This document shows, one piece after another, positions 30,545 through 41,665 of a stretch of 64,000 nucleotides of DNA (position 1 is the first letter of the stretch; each line of letters starts with the position of its first letter). Position numbers and translations under genes: made by a program. The notes beneath the pieces were generated by a model, which was not told the DNA's origin, ran no database searches, and worked only from the letters and a program-made list of their open reading frames with translations. Source of the DNA: Carnegiea gigantea (lineage: Eukaryota > Streptophyta > Magnoliopsida > Caryophyllales > Cactaceae); the NCBI GenBank assembly GCA_029747015.1, contig JAKOGI010002421.1, positions 47,062 through 111,061 of the forward strand, read 5' to 3'.

Positions 30545-31736
30545 TGATGCATATTCCCATATGCATCATTTTTATTTAAGGTCAACTTCCAAGAAGAAAA
30601 GTGTCAAACAAGAGCGTGCATGGGAACTCTCATATTTTCTCTTATTATGTGAGTTCAAGGACTTTAGACACCATGAAGAAGTCAAGCAAGTGGCGAAAAT
30701 CTGGATAAAACTCATATTCCTTCCGGAAGAATTGGTGCCCGATTCATCCCTGCGGAAGGTAATTTTTTTTGTGCTCATTTTTTGGACTAGCTCAAGTGGA
30801 CCCACAACTTGAGGGGCCACATGGTTTTGAAGTTTAAGATCTCAGCTTTCAAACAAGCCCAATTATGTTTAATTTGGACGTCGTTTGGTTGGGCTAAATA
30901 TTACTCAAAGAAGACATGTCCTGCTCCAGTCCAGTTCTGATATAGGTGTAATGTTCGGACCATAACTTTTGATCTACTTATCCAAATTGAGCAAATGAGC
31001 CCATTCTGGAAAATCGATTTCCAGGGCTTTCCAACAAGCCCAAAATCACCTGATTTGGACGTGTTTGCTGAGAGTTATGCTCCGTTGAAGTGGAGGCTGC
31101 TGCAAGGATTAAATGCTGGGCAAATGAAGAGACTTTGGTTACATGACATCATGTGGATGACATCATGCACGACTTGGAGTGTTCTAGATGGATGTCTTCA
31201 GCTGATTGGAAGTCTAGAATATTCTTTGTAACCTCCCCCACCCCTTTATGTTGAGTCTTTTCCATTTTCCAAGCCTTTTCAATTTTCTAGTTTTAATTGC
31301 TAGGAGTTTTTAAGTCTTTTGGTTATCTTTGTTTAGCCTATAAATAGGTGGGTTATGTAGTTGCATTTGAATTCAGAGTTGTAAGCTTTCCCAAAGTGAA
31401 ATACAATTACCTTTGAGTGTGATTCTCAAAAGTATTCCAAATCCCTAGTTCTATATCTTGAATTTTGGCAAGTTCAAGTGGTGTTCTAGGTTCTCTTTTC
31501 TTTTCCAATTGGAGTGATTCCTTGGTGAAGACAAGAGGATTTGCCCAAGATCAAGTCCTTGAGTGGCTCCGTGAAGGATTATCTCAAGTGCAAGGTCTTG
31601 TTTATCCTTTGTTTTTTTTTTTGTTATTATTTTCATTCCATCTCAATCAGCCTTCCATTTTCTCTTTACTTTGGTTTGTTTTTGAGTTTGAGTTTGATTT
31701 GGTGATTTGGATCACTTACCTCCCACACATACATCA
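30545..31736 (+). repeat. A3 5' LTR
   Basis: The 1192-bp LTR has the palindromic tip, a TATA box at 31339-31346 and S1 at 31457-31478, with 8 pairs including one G-U. Confidence 0.95.
31339..31346 (+). promoter_or_regulatory. TATA box of A3 5' LTR
   Basis: TATAAATA lies 118 nt before S1. Confidence 0.6.
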
Positions 31737-31738
31737 AT

Positions 31739-31751
31739 TGGTATCATAGCC
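31739..31751 (+). other. Primer binding site, one mismatch (A3)
   Basis: It reads TGGTATCATAGCC, with G to T at the ninth base compared with the other copies. Confidence 0.85.
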
Positions 31752-31842
31752 AAGGCTTTTAAAGTGACCCACATCACACCCAAATACATTAAAAAAAAAA
31801 AAAAAAACCGTGAACATCCAGTGTCTACAGGCCAGAGATTTC

Positions 31843-32022
31843 GCACGGTGCCCCCGTGCAATACCACACGACCGTGCCATATTCATTTTCCAGAAATCTT
31901 CAAGTCGAGACGCAGCACGGTGCCCCCGTGCCTACCAGCACAACCGTGCCACCCTACTTTTCTGCATTTCCTCAAGTCGAAGCATAGCACGGTTCCCCAG
32001 TGCCCCATTGCACGACCGTGCC
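31843..32022 (+). repeat. Three GC-rich hairpin couplets, 72-bp period (A3 leader)
   Basis: Couplets start at 31843, 31915 and 31987, exactly 72 bp apart as in A1. The second has a CpG-type change (GCACAACCGTGCC). Confidence 0.8.
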
Positions 32023-32100
32023 CTCCCTCCTCTTCTCCAAAACAGCCTTTTTCTAGCCTAAACACATAATCCACAAAGAACCCTTAAGCATTCATCCGTC

Positions 32101-33501
32101 ATGATTTCTCTTGGAAACTTGCGAAAAGAGATTGCTTTGATTGAAAAGGAGATGGTCATCCTTGAAACTCCAAAGTTTCGTGGCCAAAAAGAAGATTTCC
32201 CTTACTGGATTTCCAAAGTGGATCAAGTTTTCACTCGCTACAATATTGATGAGCAAGAGAAGTTTAAGGTGGTTATCAAGAAGCTCCGAGGCCATGCACT
32301 TGAATGGTGGGAAAAGTACAAGTATAACAGGAAGAAGAGAGGAAAAAGTAAGATCACAACATGGGTTAAGTTAAGAGGTAAATTAATGGATACTTTCACT
32401 CCAACCTCTTACTTACACAAGCATCCTTTTCTTTCCTTTGAGGTAAACGGCTTTAATTCCTCTTCTAAAAACCTTCATTTCAACAAAGGAAGTCCAATGA
32501 GTGCTTGTAACTCTAGCTCTACTTCCTTATTTTATTTGGAGAAACTTAGCTCCAACAAAGATGAAGAGATCCTTGGAGAAAAAGCTTCAAGCCTAGTTGA
32601 CCTACCTCTTGTTTTTGGTGACTGTGGTGATGAAGAGACCTTTGAACTTGTGGCCCAAAAATCCGAGTTGAACCAAGAAGAGATTGTGCAAGAAATTGAG
32701 CAATCCTTCACCCAAGAAGGGTGCCAAGAAGATAATGAGGTGAATTTGAGCATAACCCTAAGAATTGAAGAGCATGTAGTTAAAGACCTTGAAGTGATGA
32801 AGCCATGTAGGGTTGCTGAAGAGTTTGAACAACTCTTGATTCAAGAAGTACGCCCTACCGAACTCCAAGCACCCGAGTTGGAGGCATGTGGGGTTATTGA
32901 AGAAGTTGAGCAACTCTTGACCCAAGAAGAATTCACCTTAACCCTCATTCAACCTTCCCAACCCCTCAAACCACAAAAGGACTGACAAGCCTTACCCCTC
33001 GTTCGTCCTTCCCAAACCCTTGCCCCCAAAGAAGATTTCTCACTTCCGCCTCTTCTCCTCACCAGGTATGACCCGTTTTATCATCCTCCCCTCATCCTCT
33101 TCTATATCTCTCTAGAGGTGATGCCCTGTGACCTCCTTCCTCAAAAGCTCCCATACTGTGAGCGTGACCCCTTTCTTGAGAGGCTTGCTAACCCTTTGAG
33201 TTTGAGGACAAACTCAAAACCACCCGGGGAGTATGATGCATATTCCCATATGCATCATTTTTATTTAAGGTCAACTTCCAAGAAGAAAAGTGTCAAACAA
33301 GAGCGTGCATGGGAACTCTCATATTTTCTCTTATTATGTGAGTTCAAGGACTTTAGACACCATGAAGAAGTCAAGCAAGTGGCGAAAATCTGGATAAAAC
33401 TCATATTCCTTCCGGAAGAATTGGTGCCCGATTCATCCCTGCGGAAGGTAATTTTTTTTGTGCTCATTTTTTGGACTAGCTCAAGTGGACCCACAACTTG
33501 A
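32101..33501 (+). pseudogene. A3 gag-like protein with one nonsense codon
   Basis: It starts at ATG 32101 and has the same plan as the A2 protein: a gag-like N-terminal domain (LRGHALEWW near residues 63-71), a Ser/Asn-rich middle, an acidic region with repeated EEFEQLL/EEVEQLL, and the A tail. TGA at 32983-32985 replaces the CGA seen in A1 and A2. The frame then runs through the tail, over the polypurine tract and 268 bp into the 3' LTR, ending at 33501. It lacks a knuckle and all enzymes. Apart from the single C-to-T change it is intact, which suggests recent activity in trans. Confidence 0.82.
33225..33233 (+). other. Polypurine tract (A3)
   Basis: The purine-rich GGGGAGTA precedes the 3' LTR and is identical to the A1 tract. 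Confidence 0.75.
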
Positions 33502-34425
33502 GGGGCCACATGGTTTTGAAGTTTAAGATCTCAGCTTTCAAACAAGCCCAATTATGTTTAATTTGGACGTCGTTTGGTTGGGCTAAATATTACTCAAAGA
33601 AGACATGTCCTGCTCCAGTCCAGTTCTGATATAGGTGTAATGTTCGGACCATAACTTTTGATCTACTTATCCAAATTGAGCAAATGAGCCCATTCTGGAA
33701 AATCGATTTCCAGGGCTTTCCAACAAGCCCAAAATCACCTGATTTGGACGTGTGTTGCTGAGAGTTATGCTCCGTTGAAGTGGAGGCTGCTGCAAGGATT
33801 AAATGCTGGGCAAATGAAGAGACTTTGGTTACATGACATCATGTGGATGACATCATGCACGACTTGGAGTGTTCTAGATGGATGTCTTCAGCTGATTGGA
33901 AGCCTAGAATATTCTTTGTAACCTCCCCCACCCCTTTATGTTGAGTCTTTTCCATTTTCCAAGCCTTTTCAATTTTCTAGTTTTAATTGCTAGGAGTTTT
34001 TAAGTCTTTTGGTTATCTTTGTTTAGCCTATAAATAGGTGGGTTATGTAGTTGCATTTGAATTCAGAGTTGTAAGATTTCCCAAAGTGAAATACAATTAC
34101 CTTTGAGTGTGATTCTCAAAAGTATTCCAAATCCCTAGTTCTATATCTTGAATTTTGGCAAGTTCAAGTGGTGTTCTAGGTTCTCTTTTCTTTTCCAATT
34201 GGAGTGATTCCTTGGTGAAGACAAGAGGATTTGCCCAAGATCAAGTCCTTGAGTGGCTCCATGAAGGATTATCTCAAGTGCAAGGTCTTGTTTATCCTTT
34301 GTTTTTTTTTTGTTATTATTTTCATTCCATCTCAATCAGCCTTCCATTTTCTCTTTACTTTGGTTTGTTTTTGAGTTTGAGTTTGATTTGGTGATTTGGA
34401 TCACTTACCGCCCACATATACATCA
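33234..34425 (+). repeat. A3 3' LTR
   Basis: It is 1192 bp, nearly identical to 30545-31736, and is followed by the TSD GAAAG. Confidence 0.96.
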
Positions 34426-34669
34426 GAAAGACCTTTGAATGGAATGAACAAGCTCACTTGGCATTTGAGGAAATCAAGAGGAGACTTACAAGTGCTCCTA
34501 TCCTAGCACTACCGAGCTTCTCTAAGGTCTTTGAGGTGGAATGTGATGCCTTCGGAGTGGGCATAGGGGCTGTTTGTCTCAAGAAAAGCGGCCCATTGCA
34601 TTCTTTAGTGAGAAGTTGAACGAAGCCAAGAGAAAGTACTCCACCTACGATAAAGAGTTCTATGCAATA
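34426..34669 (+). pseudogene. pol: E pol, third part (start of RNase H)
   Basis: It continues after A3 with [16 protein letters not shown] and the first RNase H motif ([11 protein letters not shown]; Phe for the usual Ser). A one-base loss near 34574 shifts the frame. It ends at CAATA (34665-34669), where G is inserted within the KEFYAI motif. Confidence 0.88.
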
Positions 34670-34844
34670 TGATGTATGTAGCCTAGGTGATGCCAAGAAT
34701 GAAGATAAAAGATGGGAAAGATAGAAAACCAAACCAAGCAAAAACAAGTAGCTCTAACCGATTTTGGAAGATAGAATGCAACCCTCTTGTCTAGGATAAG
34801 CCAATGGCGCCACCTAGAAGAGAAGTTGGGCTATTCCTCCTTCA

Positions 34845-34924
34845 CTTATGGATACAGAATTAAATCACCACCATAAGCAAGAAGAGGAACCTAGAAGAGC
34901 ACCACTTGAACTAGCCAATTCAAG
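34845..34924 (-). promoter_or_regulatory. Stem-loops S1 and S2 in solo LTR G
   Basis: S2 has a 7-bp stem, CTTATGG/CCATAAG, around a loop containing TGGTGATT and TTCTGTAT on the minus strand. S1 has CTTGAA/TTCAAG around a GGCT-containing loop. Confidence 0.62.
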
Positions 34925-35015
34925 CTAAAGCAACTAGGAATTTCAAAGAGAGAGTAAACACTCACTTTCTTTTGTATTTCAAATTCAAGCTGCCTTCTTA
35001 CATTCCTAAAGGCCC

Positions 35016-35023
35016 CTTATATA
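35016..35023 (-). promoter_or_regulatory. TATA box of solo LTR G
   Basis: Minus strand TATATAAG is upstream of S1 in LTR orientation. Confidence 0.5.
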
Positions 35024-35796
35024 GGAGGGAGCCTCAAAATTCAGATTACAAGGGGTACAAACCAAGCCAATCGGACCAAGACAAAAGGGGAAGCACAAAA
35101 AGCAAGAAAAGTACAAAAGGTGATGGTGACAGTTGCTGGCAGCTTTCCAGTTTTGCAGGGTCAATTTTCTGCAGCCATATCTCCCTTTCTACTTACCCAA
35201 ATTGGCTCCAACATACCTTAATAGAAAGCTTAGAAAGTGCTCTTTCATATGACTACTTTTGGAGCTCAGTTGGTGCAGCCGTTCAGGAGTTATAAGCAGA
35301 ACAAGTGAGATGATGCAGTCTGACTTCCAAAAAGCACCTTTAGAAGTTTCCTCTCTTTTAGCCTCCTTGGGACACGTTTGACTCTGGTTTCTTTTCCCAC
35401 CCTTTTAGCCAACTCAAAAAGGGATTTAGGTTTCAAAATTCCAGGTTGTTAGGAGTACTTTAGGTTAGGGAAATTGGGCTTCCTAAAACCGGGTACAATC
35501 TGGCCTGGAAGAACAGTTTGGGCAGTTGGGCTTTAACAAAGGGTTTGGGTGGGCAAATGACATCCAAATGGGATGAAACTTGATTTATTGGGCAGCTAAC
35601 TCTCCCATATTTCCAGGAACACCAAAAGTTTGGCTTTAAAGCCTCAGGACATCAGGTTACCAAGGTCAGAAAGTCAGGCCATGCGCAGGATGAACCCGGT
35701 AGAATGCAAGTGATCATCTCTTGATTGATTTCTAGTCCTTGGAAAGCCTTTATGACCTCTTGAGCTAGAAGAACCCCTTGGGGCTGATCCCCATCA

Positions 35797-37451
35797 CAAT
35801 AGTCCGAGCTCTGGAACATTGGAGGCACTATCTAGTGGGGGCCGAATTCATCTTACATTCGGACCATGAAGCCCTCAAGTTCATCCAAGGGCAGCATAAG
35901 CTCAATCCCCGCCATGCTAAGTGGGTTGAGTACCTCCAAGCATTCAACTTCATGATACATCACAAGGCCGGCAAGTTGAACAAGGGAGCGGATGCACTCT
36001 CTAGGAGATACTTTCTCCTTTCGGTCCTAGAATCCAAGGTACTTGGGTTTGAAATCGTCAAAGGGATATACACCAATGATGAGGACTTCAAAGAGATCTA
36101 TATCAAATGTGCCAACCATCCCTACGGTCTCTTCCATGTCCTAGAGGGGTTCCTCTTCAAGGGGCCACGGCTTTGCATACCCAAGTGTGGGTTTAGAGAG
36201 TTACTAATCCAAGAGCTTCATGGTGGTGCTCTATCCGGTCACTTTGGGGTAGAGAAGACTTGTTCAATGCTCAAGGAGCATTATTATTGGCCGAAGATAG
36301 CTAAAGAAGTGGAACACTTCATCAAAAGGTGCTCAATTTGTCACATGGCTAAGAGCCATGTTCTTTCCCACGGCCTCTACTCTCCTTTGCCCGTACCTTT
36401 AGCTCCATGGGAAGACATTAGCTTAGACTTTATCATGGGTTTGCCTCGCACTCAAAGAAGCAAGGACTCCATCCTGGTGGTGGTGGACCGATTCTCCAAA
36501 ATGGCCCACTTTGTTCCTTGTCACACCACCCATGATGCCTCCCACATAGCCAATCTCTACTTCAAGGAGATTGTGAGACTTCATGGCATCCCCAAGAACA
36601 TGGTTTCGGATAGGGACACTAAGTTCCTTAGTCACTTTTGGCTCACACTTTGGAGAAAGATGGGGACACTCCTCAAGTTTAGTACCACTTGTCACCCCCA
36701 AACCGATGGCCAAATTGAGGTGACTAACCGGACTTTGGGAACCTTGCTTAGGGTACTTGTGAAGAAGAACATCAAGGCTTAGGATGAACTCTTACCTCAT
36801 GCGGAGTTTGTTTTCAATCGAGCACCAAGCAAAGCCACCCGCCTCTCCCCCTTCCAAGTGGTCTATAGATACAATCCAAAAATGCCCTTGGACCTCACTC
36901 CCATTTCCACACCTAGCAAGTTTAGTTGGGAGGCCGAGAAAAGAGCCAAAGAAATCAAAGACCTTCATGCTCAAGTTCGGGAGAGGATTGAGAAGGCTGA
37001 TGCCCAAGCCATGCATCAAGCCAACAAGCACAAGAGGGAGGTCCATTTCCAACCAGGGGACTTAGTGTGGATCCACTTGAGGAAGGAAAGGTTTCCAAGC
37101 AAACGTGAGTCCAAAATCATGCCGAGATCGGATGGTCCCTTTGAGATATTGGAGAAGGTCGGGCCTAATGCCTACAAGGTCGACTTGCCCGGTGAGTATG
37201 GGGTCTCTGCCACCTTCAATGCGGCTGACCTCAGTCCATACCTCGAAGAGAATGAAGAAATCCCAAGTTTGAGGCCAAACTCCAACTCACTTGGGGAGGA
37301 TGATGGGGACCATCCAACCAAACCTCCCAAAACCATTACCAATGATCCCTCCCCTACTAGGGAGTCCAAGGAGGCCAAAGAAGTTCATGCCTTAGTCAGA
37401 AATCACGTGCACAAAGAAGAAAGTGAACTGCCCAGTTCATATCGTTTCTGA
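35797..37451 (+). pseudogene. pol: E pol, last part (RNase H, integrase, LTR-encoded tail)
   Basis: RNase H resumes after G with [11 protein letters not shown] and GADALSRRY (near 35983). Integrase has the HHCC finger (CSICHMAK), SLDFIMG, VSDRDTKF and TDGQIEV, where Thr before Glu is Ile but the catalytic Glu is kept. TAG at 36780-36782 replaces a Trp codon. After it the frame continues through the GPF module (RSDGPFEILEKVG) and over the polypurine tract. It runs 50 codons into the 3' LTR, ending with KEVHALVRNHVHKEES and a stop at 37451. Confidence 0.92.
37293..37300 (+). other. Polypurine tract (E)
   Basis: GGGGAGGA directly precedes the 3' LTR and also encodes part of the pol tail. Confidence 0.82.
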
Positions 37452-38382
37452 GCCGATTTTGTTTCTATGTTGGAGCAAAATGTAGAAGGGGAAATTTCCT
37501 ACACGCACCACCCCCTTGAAGCTTAAGATCTTAGCTTTCCAACAAGACCTTTTGCAAAGCATTTGGAGTTCATTTGGTCAGTCAACCAAGCCAAAAACCG
37601 AAGACAGTGCACTGCAGGGCGCAATCTAGCACAGTCCGAAATAAGGGTCCGATTGGTTGACCTATTCAACTCCAACTTTTGTCAAACTTTAGGGTATGAA
37701 AAGGCATCTAAATATTTATCGAATCATAGCCCCAAAGGTGAGCTAAGGGACCAGCTTGTACTTCTTTTATCCAGCCAAAGAAGGAGGGAAATTCCTTCTA
37801 ACCGGGTAAAGAGGGGAACCGGCTGCCACCTTGATTCTGGAGTGTACTCTTGTCCCTTTGGCAGGTTCAAGGCCCCAAGCTGCTGCACATAGACTATTAG
37901 ATGCTTGAAACCTCAATCTTGAGATTAACTAAGCTAGTGAGGTGTCAAGGTTAGGCTAGATCACTTGTGTAATCAACTTGTACTTGTAATCTAGCCTAGG
38001 CTTAGTTATTTAGTCACATATCAGCTTGTTTGCAGCCCCTTTGGCCGAGTGAAGAGGTGTTGGGCTATAAATACCCCCTCTCTTCCTTTTGTAAGGGTCT
38101 TTTGCCAACTTGAATACAAACTTGAGCTTTGTCTCTCTCAAATTCCTAGTCTATATCTTAAGTGTGGCAACTTAAGTGGTGTATAGGTCTCTTTATCTCA
38201 ATTAGGTGGTGATTCTGTATCCTAATTGATCTAAGGAGATTGCCCAAGCGTCCAACAAGAGTGGCTCCTCTTGGATTATCTCTTGAAGGCACTTGTTCTA
38301 TCAACTTGCTCTCCTTCTCATCCTCACACGCCTACTTTTCCTCCCTTTCACCTCCTTGGCAAGTGCAAGGTGAGATACATCA
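37301..38382 (+). repeat. E 3' LTR
   Basis: It is 1082 bp, the same length as 20005-21086 with scattered substitutions. S1 (38157-38176) and S2 (38198-38229) both have perfect stems. Confidence 0.95.
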
Positions 38383-38516
38383 AAAGGGGAGATCAAGATC
38401 ATTTTCTAAACTGGCCAGTTTTGCACCCATTTTGCATAGTTTAATGTTTGAGTGAGATTGACCCCCTTAAACCTTGTTTGACCTTAATTTCTTGGTTGGG
38501 GGGGTTTATACCCTCC
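38383..38516 (+). repeat. M LTR, right part
   Basis: It continues the B-like LTR body from 20004: the text matches the B LTR near 9805-9935 (CTTAATTTCTTGGTTGGGGG). It ends where N begins. Confidence 0.65.
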
Positions 38517-38715
38517 TGATGTATATTTTCAAGGGTATCATTTTCATTTTTTCAACTCAACTTCATGGGAGGTAAGCTCCATACAAATTCATGCATGGCA
38601 AGGCCCTTCGTTAGTTCCAATATTTGAATTTCATGACAAAAGACACATTATGGAGTTTTATTTGAACTTCAAAGTGCCTTTTCCAAATGGGGATTAAGAG
38701 TACCTTGCATTTCAA
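38517..38715 (+). repeat. N: start of an A-like LTR
   Basis: It begins TGATGTATATTTTC and follows the first roughly 150 bp of the A LTR with heavy divergence (shared TCATTTT.ATTT, TTTAGACAC-like and CATGCATGG-like blocks). It is cut at 38715 by H. I cannot tell whether the rest exists to the right of the window. Confidence 0.5.
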
Positions 38716-39833
38716 TGATGGAGACCATCATGAACGGCCCAAAGACCATCAAGCCCAGCCCAAGGAAGACCCAATCAAGCTTCAAGAAGTCAAAGACGTG
38801 GCAAAACTCTGTAGAAAAGTTTTATTCCTTCCGGAAGAATTAGTGCCCGATTCGTCCCTGCGGAAGGTAATTGTTGTGGCAACTTTTGGACAAGCTCGAG
38901 TAGACCCACAACTTGAGGGCTCATATGCTTTGGAAGCTTAAGATTTCAGCTTTAAAATAAGCCCAAGTTTGTTTAATTTGGACGTCATTTGATTGGGCAA
39001 AATATCACTCAAAGACACGTTATTCTGATCCAGTCCAGTCTGAGATAGGTGCATTGTTTGGGCCATAACTTTTAAACTGCTTATCCAAATTGAGTAAATG
39101 AGCCCATTCGGGAAAATAGACATCCAGGGCTTTCTATCAAGCCCAAGAACGCGTGATTTGGCCGAGTATTCTGGAAGATATACTCTGTTGAAGTTGAAGT
39201 AGCTGCAAGGATTAATTCTGGGAATATGAAGAGTCTTCGGTTACATGTGATTGTGTGGCTGATATTGTGCACGTTTTAGATGCTTCTAGATGGGAATAAT
39301 CAGCTGTAGAAATCCTAGAATATTCCTTGTAACCTCCCCCACCCCTTTTATGATGAGTCTTTTTATTTTACTTAGACTTTTCATTAGCTAGTTTTAATTG
39401 TTAGGAGTTATTGAGTCTTTTGGTTGTCTTTTGCTGAGCTTATAAAAGGGGAGGGGCGTGTGATGCTTGTCATTCAGATTGTATGAGATTTCCAAAAGCA
39501 ATACAAGTACTTTGAGTGTGTTTCTCAAAAGTGCATCTAAAATTCCTAGTTCTATATCTTGAATTGTGGCAAATTCAAGTGGTGTTCTAGGTTCTCTATC
39601 TTCTCCATTGGAGTGATTCCTCGGTTAAGACAAGAGAATTAGCCCAAGATCAAGCCATTGAGTGGCTCCGTGAAGGATTATCTCAATTGCAAGATCTTGT
39701 TCTATCCTTTTTTTTGTGTGTTGAAGATCTTCTTCCATTCCATCCATCTTTCATTTCTCTTTTCACTTTGGTTTGTTTTTGAGTTTGAGTTTGATTTGGT
39801 GATTTGGATCACTTACCACCCCCACATACATCA
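38716..39833 (+). repeat. H 5' LTR
   Basis: The 1118-bp LTR begins TGATGGAGACC and ends ACATACATCA. The first 226 bp are open as a pol tail (QEVKDVAKLCRKVLFLPEEL). From about 38800 it aligns with the A LTR. It has TATAAAAG at 39441-39448 and S1 at 39558-39579 (8 bp). TTCAA (38711-38715) is the expected TSD. Confidence 0.85.
39441..39448 (+). promoter_or_regulatory. TATA box of H 5' LTR
   Basis: TATAAAAG is followed by GGGAGGGG, as in A1, 117 nt before S1. Confidence 0.6.
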
Positions 39834-39835
39834 AT

Positions 39836-39848
39836 TGGTATCAGAGCC
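39836..39848 (+). other. Primer binding site, initiator tRNA-Met (H)
   Basis: TGGTATCAGAGCC lies two bases after the LTR. Confidence 0.9.
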
Positions 39849-39962
39849 TAGGTTGCCATTTGACCAAGGTTGCAGCCCAAACACATTTCCCAAACAAAAA
39901 CTTAAAAACAACTCAAACCAGCAAAACCGTGCAAAACCCAAGCATTCGCGGGCAGCAATTTG

Positions 39963-39996
39963 GCACGGCCGCACCGTGCTCCCTAGCACGACCGTG
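39963..39996 (+). repeat. GC-rich hairpin couplet, cut by A4 (H leader)
   Basis: It reads GCACGGCCGCACCGTGC, then GCACGACCGTG, where A4 begins. A second partial couplet (CGACCGTGCC) follows A4 near 41140. Confidence 0.7.
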
Positions 39997-39997
39997 A

Positions 39998-41132
39998 TGA
40001 TGTATATGTGGGTGGAAAGTGATCCAAATCAAACTCAAATCAAACTAAGCAAAATGAAAAGAGAGAAAGATGGGAAAGATGGAGAATATCACCAAACAGG
40101 ATAGAGATGGATAGTGCAAGACTTTGTGTATGAGATAATCCTTCCGGAGCCACTCACACCTTGGTCTTGGGCTAATTCCCTTCACTCTTCTGAGGAATCA
40201 CTCCAAAGAAAAGAAGGAGAACCTAGAACACCACTTGAATTAGCCAAATTCAAGATATAGAACTAGGAATTTTTGGGACACAAATGAGAATCACTCTCAA
40301 AGGTGCTTGAATTACTCTTGAAAATGCCTTAGAAATCTGATCTACAATGCTCACACGCCCCCCCTTTATATAGGCTCAGCAAAAGACAACAAAAGGACTC
40401 AAATAACTCCTAACAATTAAAACTAGTAAAATGAAAAGACTAAGATAAATGGAAAGACACATCATAAAAGGGGTGGGGGAGGTTACAAGGAATATTCTAG
40501 GATTTCTTAGCTGATTACACCAATCTAGAAGGCTCCAAAACGTGCACAATGTCAGCCACACACTCACTTGCAACCGAAGCCTCTTCAGTTTCCCAGAATT
40601 TAATCCTTGCAACTGCCTCAAATTCAACAGAGCATAACTTCCAGAATACTCGGCAAAATCACGCCTTCTTGGGCTTGTTAGAAAGCCCTGGAAGTCTATT
40701 TTCCAGAATGGGCTCATTTGCTCAATTTGGATAAGCGGTTTGAAAGTTATGGCCCAAACAATGCACCTATCTCAGACTGGACTGGATCAGCATAACGTAT
40801 CTTTGAGTGATATTTTGCCCAATCAAATGATGTCCAAATTAAACAAACTTGGGCTTATTTTAAAGCTGAAATTTTAAGCTTCAAAAGCACATGGGCCCTC
40901 AAGTTGTGGGTCCACTTGAGCTGGTCCAAAAGTGGTCACAAAAATCGGGTTCCGCAGGGATGAATTCGGCACCAAATTTCTAGCAAAGCTTAACCTCTTT
41001 TTGACCTCTTCATAGTGTCGCGAGCCTTTGAACTCACTTAAGAAGACCAAATAAGCACACTTCCAAGCATGATCTTCTTTAACCCTTTTCTTCTTTGAGA
41101 TTGGACTTGAATAAAAATGATGCATATGGAAA
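39998..41132 (-). mobile_element. A4: solo A LTR, minus strand, tip missing
   Basis: About 1135 bp closely match 6989-8131, but the last roughly 9 bp (TATGCATCA) at the right end are missing and no clean TSD is visible. It lies inside the H leader hairpins. Confidence 0.85.
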
Positions 41133-41195
41133 CACCACCCGACCGTGCCTCCCCCTTTTCAACCCAAAACACCAAGTTCCCACCACAAAATCACC

Positions 41196-41665
41196 ATGTC
41201 CACTAGCCTTACCCCTACTCAGGTGGCTGAACAAGCCCTAAGGGAGAAAGCTGAACTTGAGGCACAACTCAAGTACCTTCAACGGCAACTTGGCCAACTC
41301 ATGGAAGAAAAGAGGCGGAACCAATGGAGTTCTTGAAGCTCAAGCAAGCATAGGGACTCGGATGATTCTGAGGGAAGCAACCCTTTTGGTGATTCTAGTG
41401 AGGAAGAGCAAGGTAGACGGCCACGCCGACACCAAAGGCATAACGAACGAAGCTATGGTGATTTTAAAGTTGACATCCCAGAGTATAAAGGTCAACTCGA
41501 TCCGGATATCTTCCTTGATTGGTTACAAACGGTGGAACGAGTCTTCGAGTACAAGGACATTCCGGAAGGCAAGAAGGTAAAACTAGTGGCTTTGAAACTT
41601 CGTAAATATGCCTCTATTTGGTGGTCTAATGTTGTGTCCAAGAGAGTAAGGAAGGGGAAAAGTAA
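41196..41665 (+). pseudogene. gag: H gag, N-terminal piece
   Basis: The start ATG 41196 gives MSTSLTPTQVAEQ, as in E, F and C2. The helical N terminus is followed by an in-frame TGA (41334-41336), then an acidic linker and the start of the gag domain (IPEYKGQLDPDIFLDWL, KYASIWW, RVRKGK). It ends at AGTAA (41661-41665), where C2 is inserted, and resumes at 48525. Confidence 0.88.

Larger units (their letters stand above)
30545..34425 (+). mobile_element. A3: complete non-autonomous element inside E pol
   Basis: The copy is 3.9 kb with two 1192-bp LTRs (30545-31736 and 33234-34425), a primer site with one mismatch, three hairpin couplets, one gag-like gene and a polypurine tract. The TSD is GAAAG (30540-30544 and 34426-34430). 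Its internal region is the A2 type, not the A1 type, although all three share LTRs and the 3' coding tail. Confidence 0.95.
34670..35796 (-). mobile_element. G: solo LTR, minus strand
   Basis: A single 1127-bp LTR reads TGATGGGGATC to TACATACATCA on the minus strand, with a perfect TSD CAATA (34665-34669 and 35797-35801). There is no internal sequence, so the element was reduced by LTR-LTR recombination. A minus-strand TATATAAG box is at 35016-35023. S1 is at 34905-34924 and S2 at 34845-34877, with stem CTTATGG/CCATAAG. Confidence 0.94.
20005..38382 (+). mobile_element. E: Ty3/gypsy element carrying F, A3 and G
   Basis: LTRs 20005-21086 and 37301-38382 are both 1082 bp. Removing F, A3 and G with their TSDs leaves about 6.8 kb, the size of C2 and J. 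The flanks are AGAGG (20000-20004) and AAAGG (38383-38387), a TSD with one mismatch. Gag-protease and pol are in order but broken by frameshifts, a nonsense codon and three insertions, so this copy is dead and older than its passengers. Confidence 0.92.

Noticed and set aside
32640..32985. Acidic repeats of the A2/A3 protein as an env-like or host-derived gene
   Set aside because: No signal peptide or membrane segment is visible, and the frame is continuous with the gag-like domain. It is simply part of that protein.
38517..38715. N as the true start of the H LTR
   Set aside because: The standard LTR start TGATGGAGACC with its encoded tail lies at 38716, so N is better explained as a separate, interrupted LTR.
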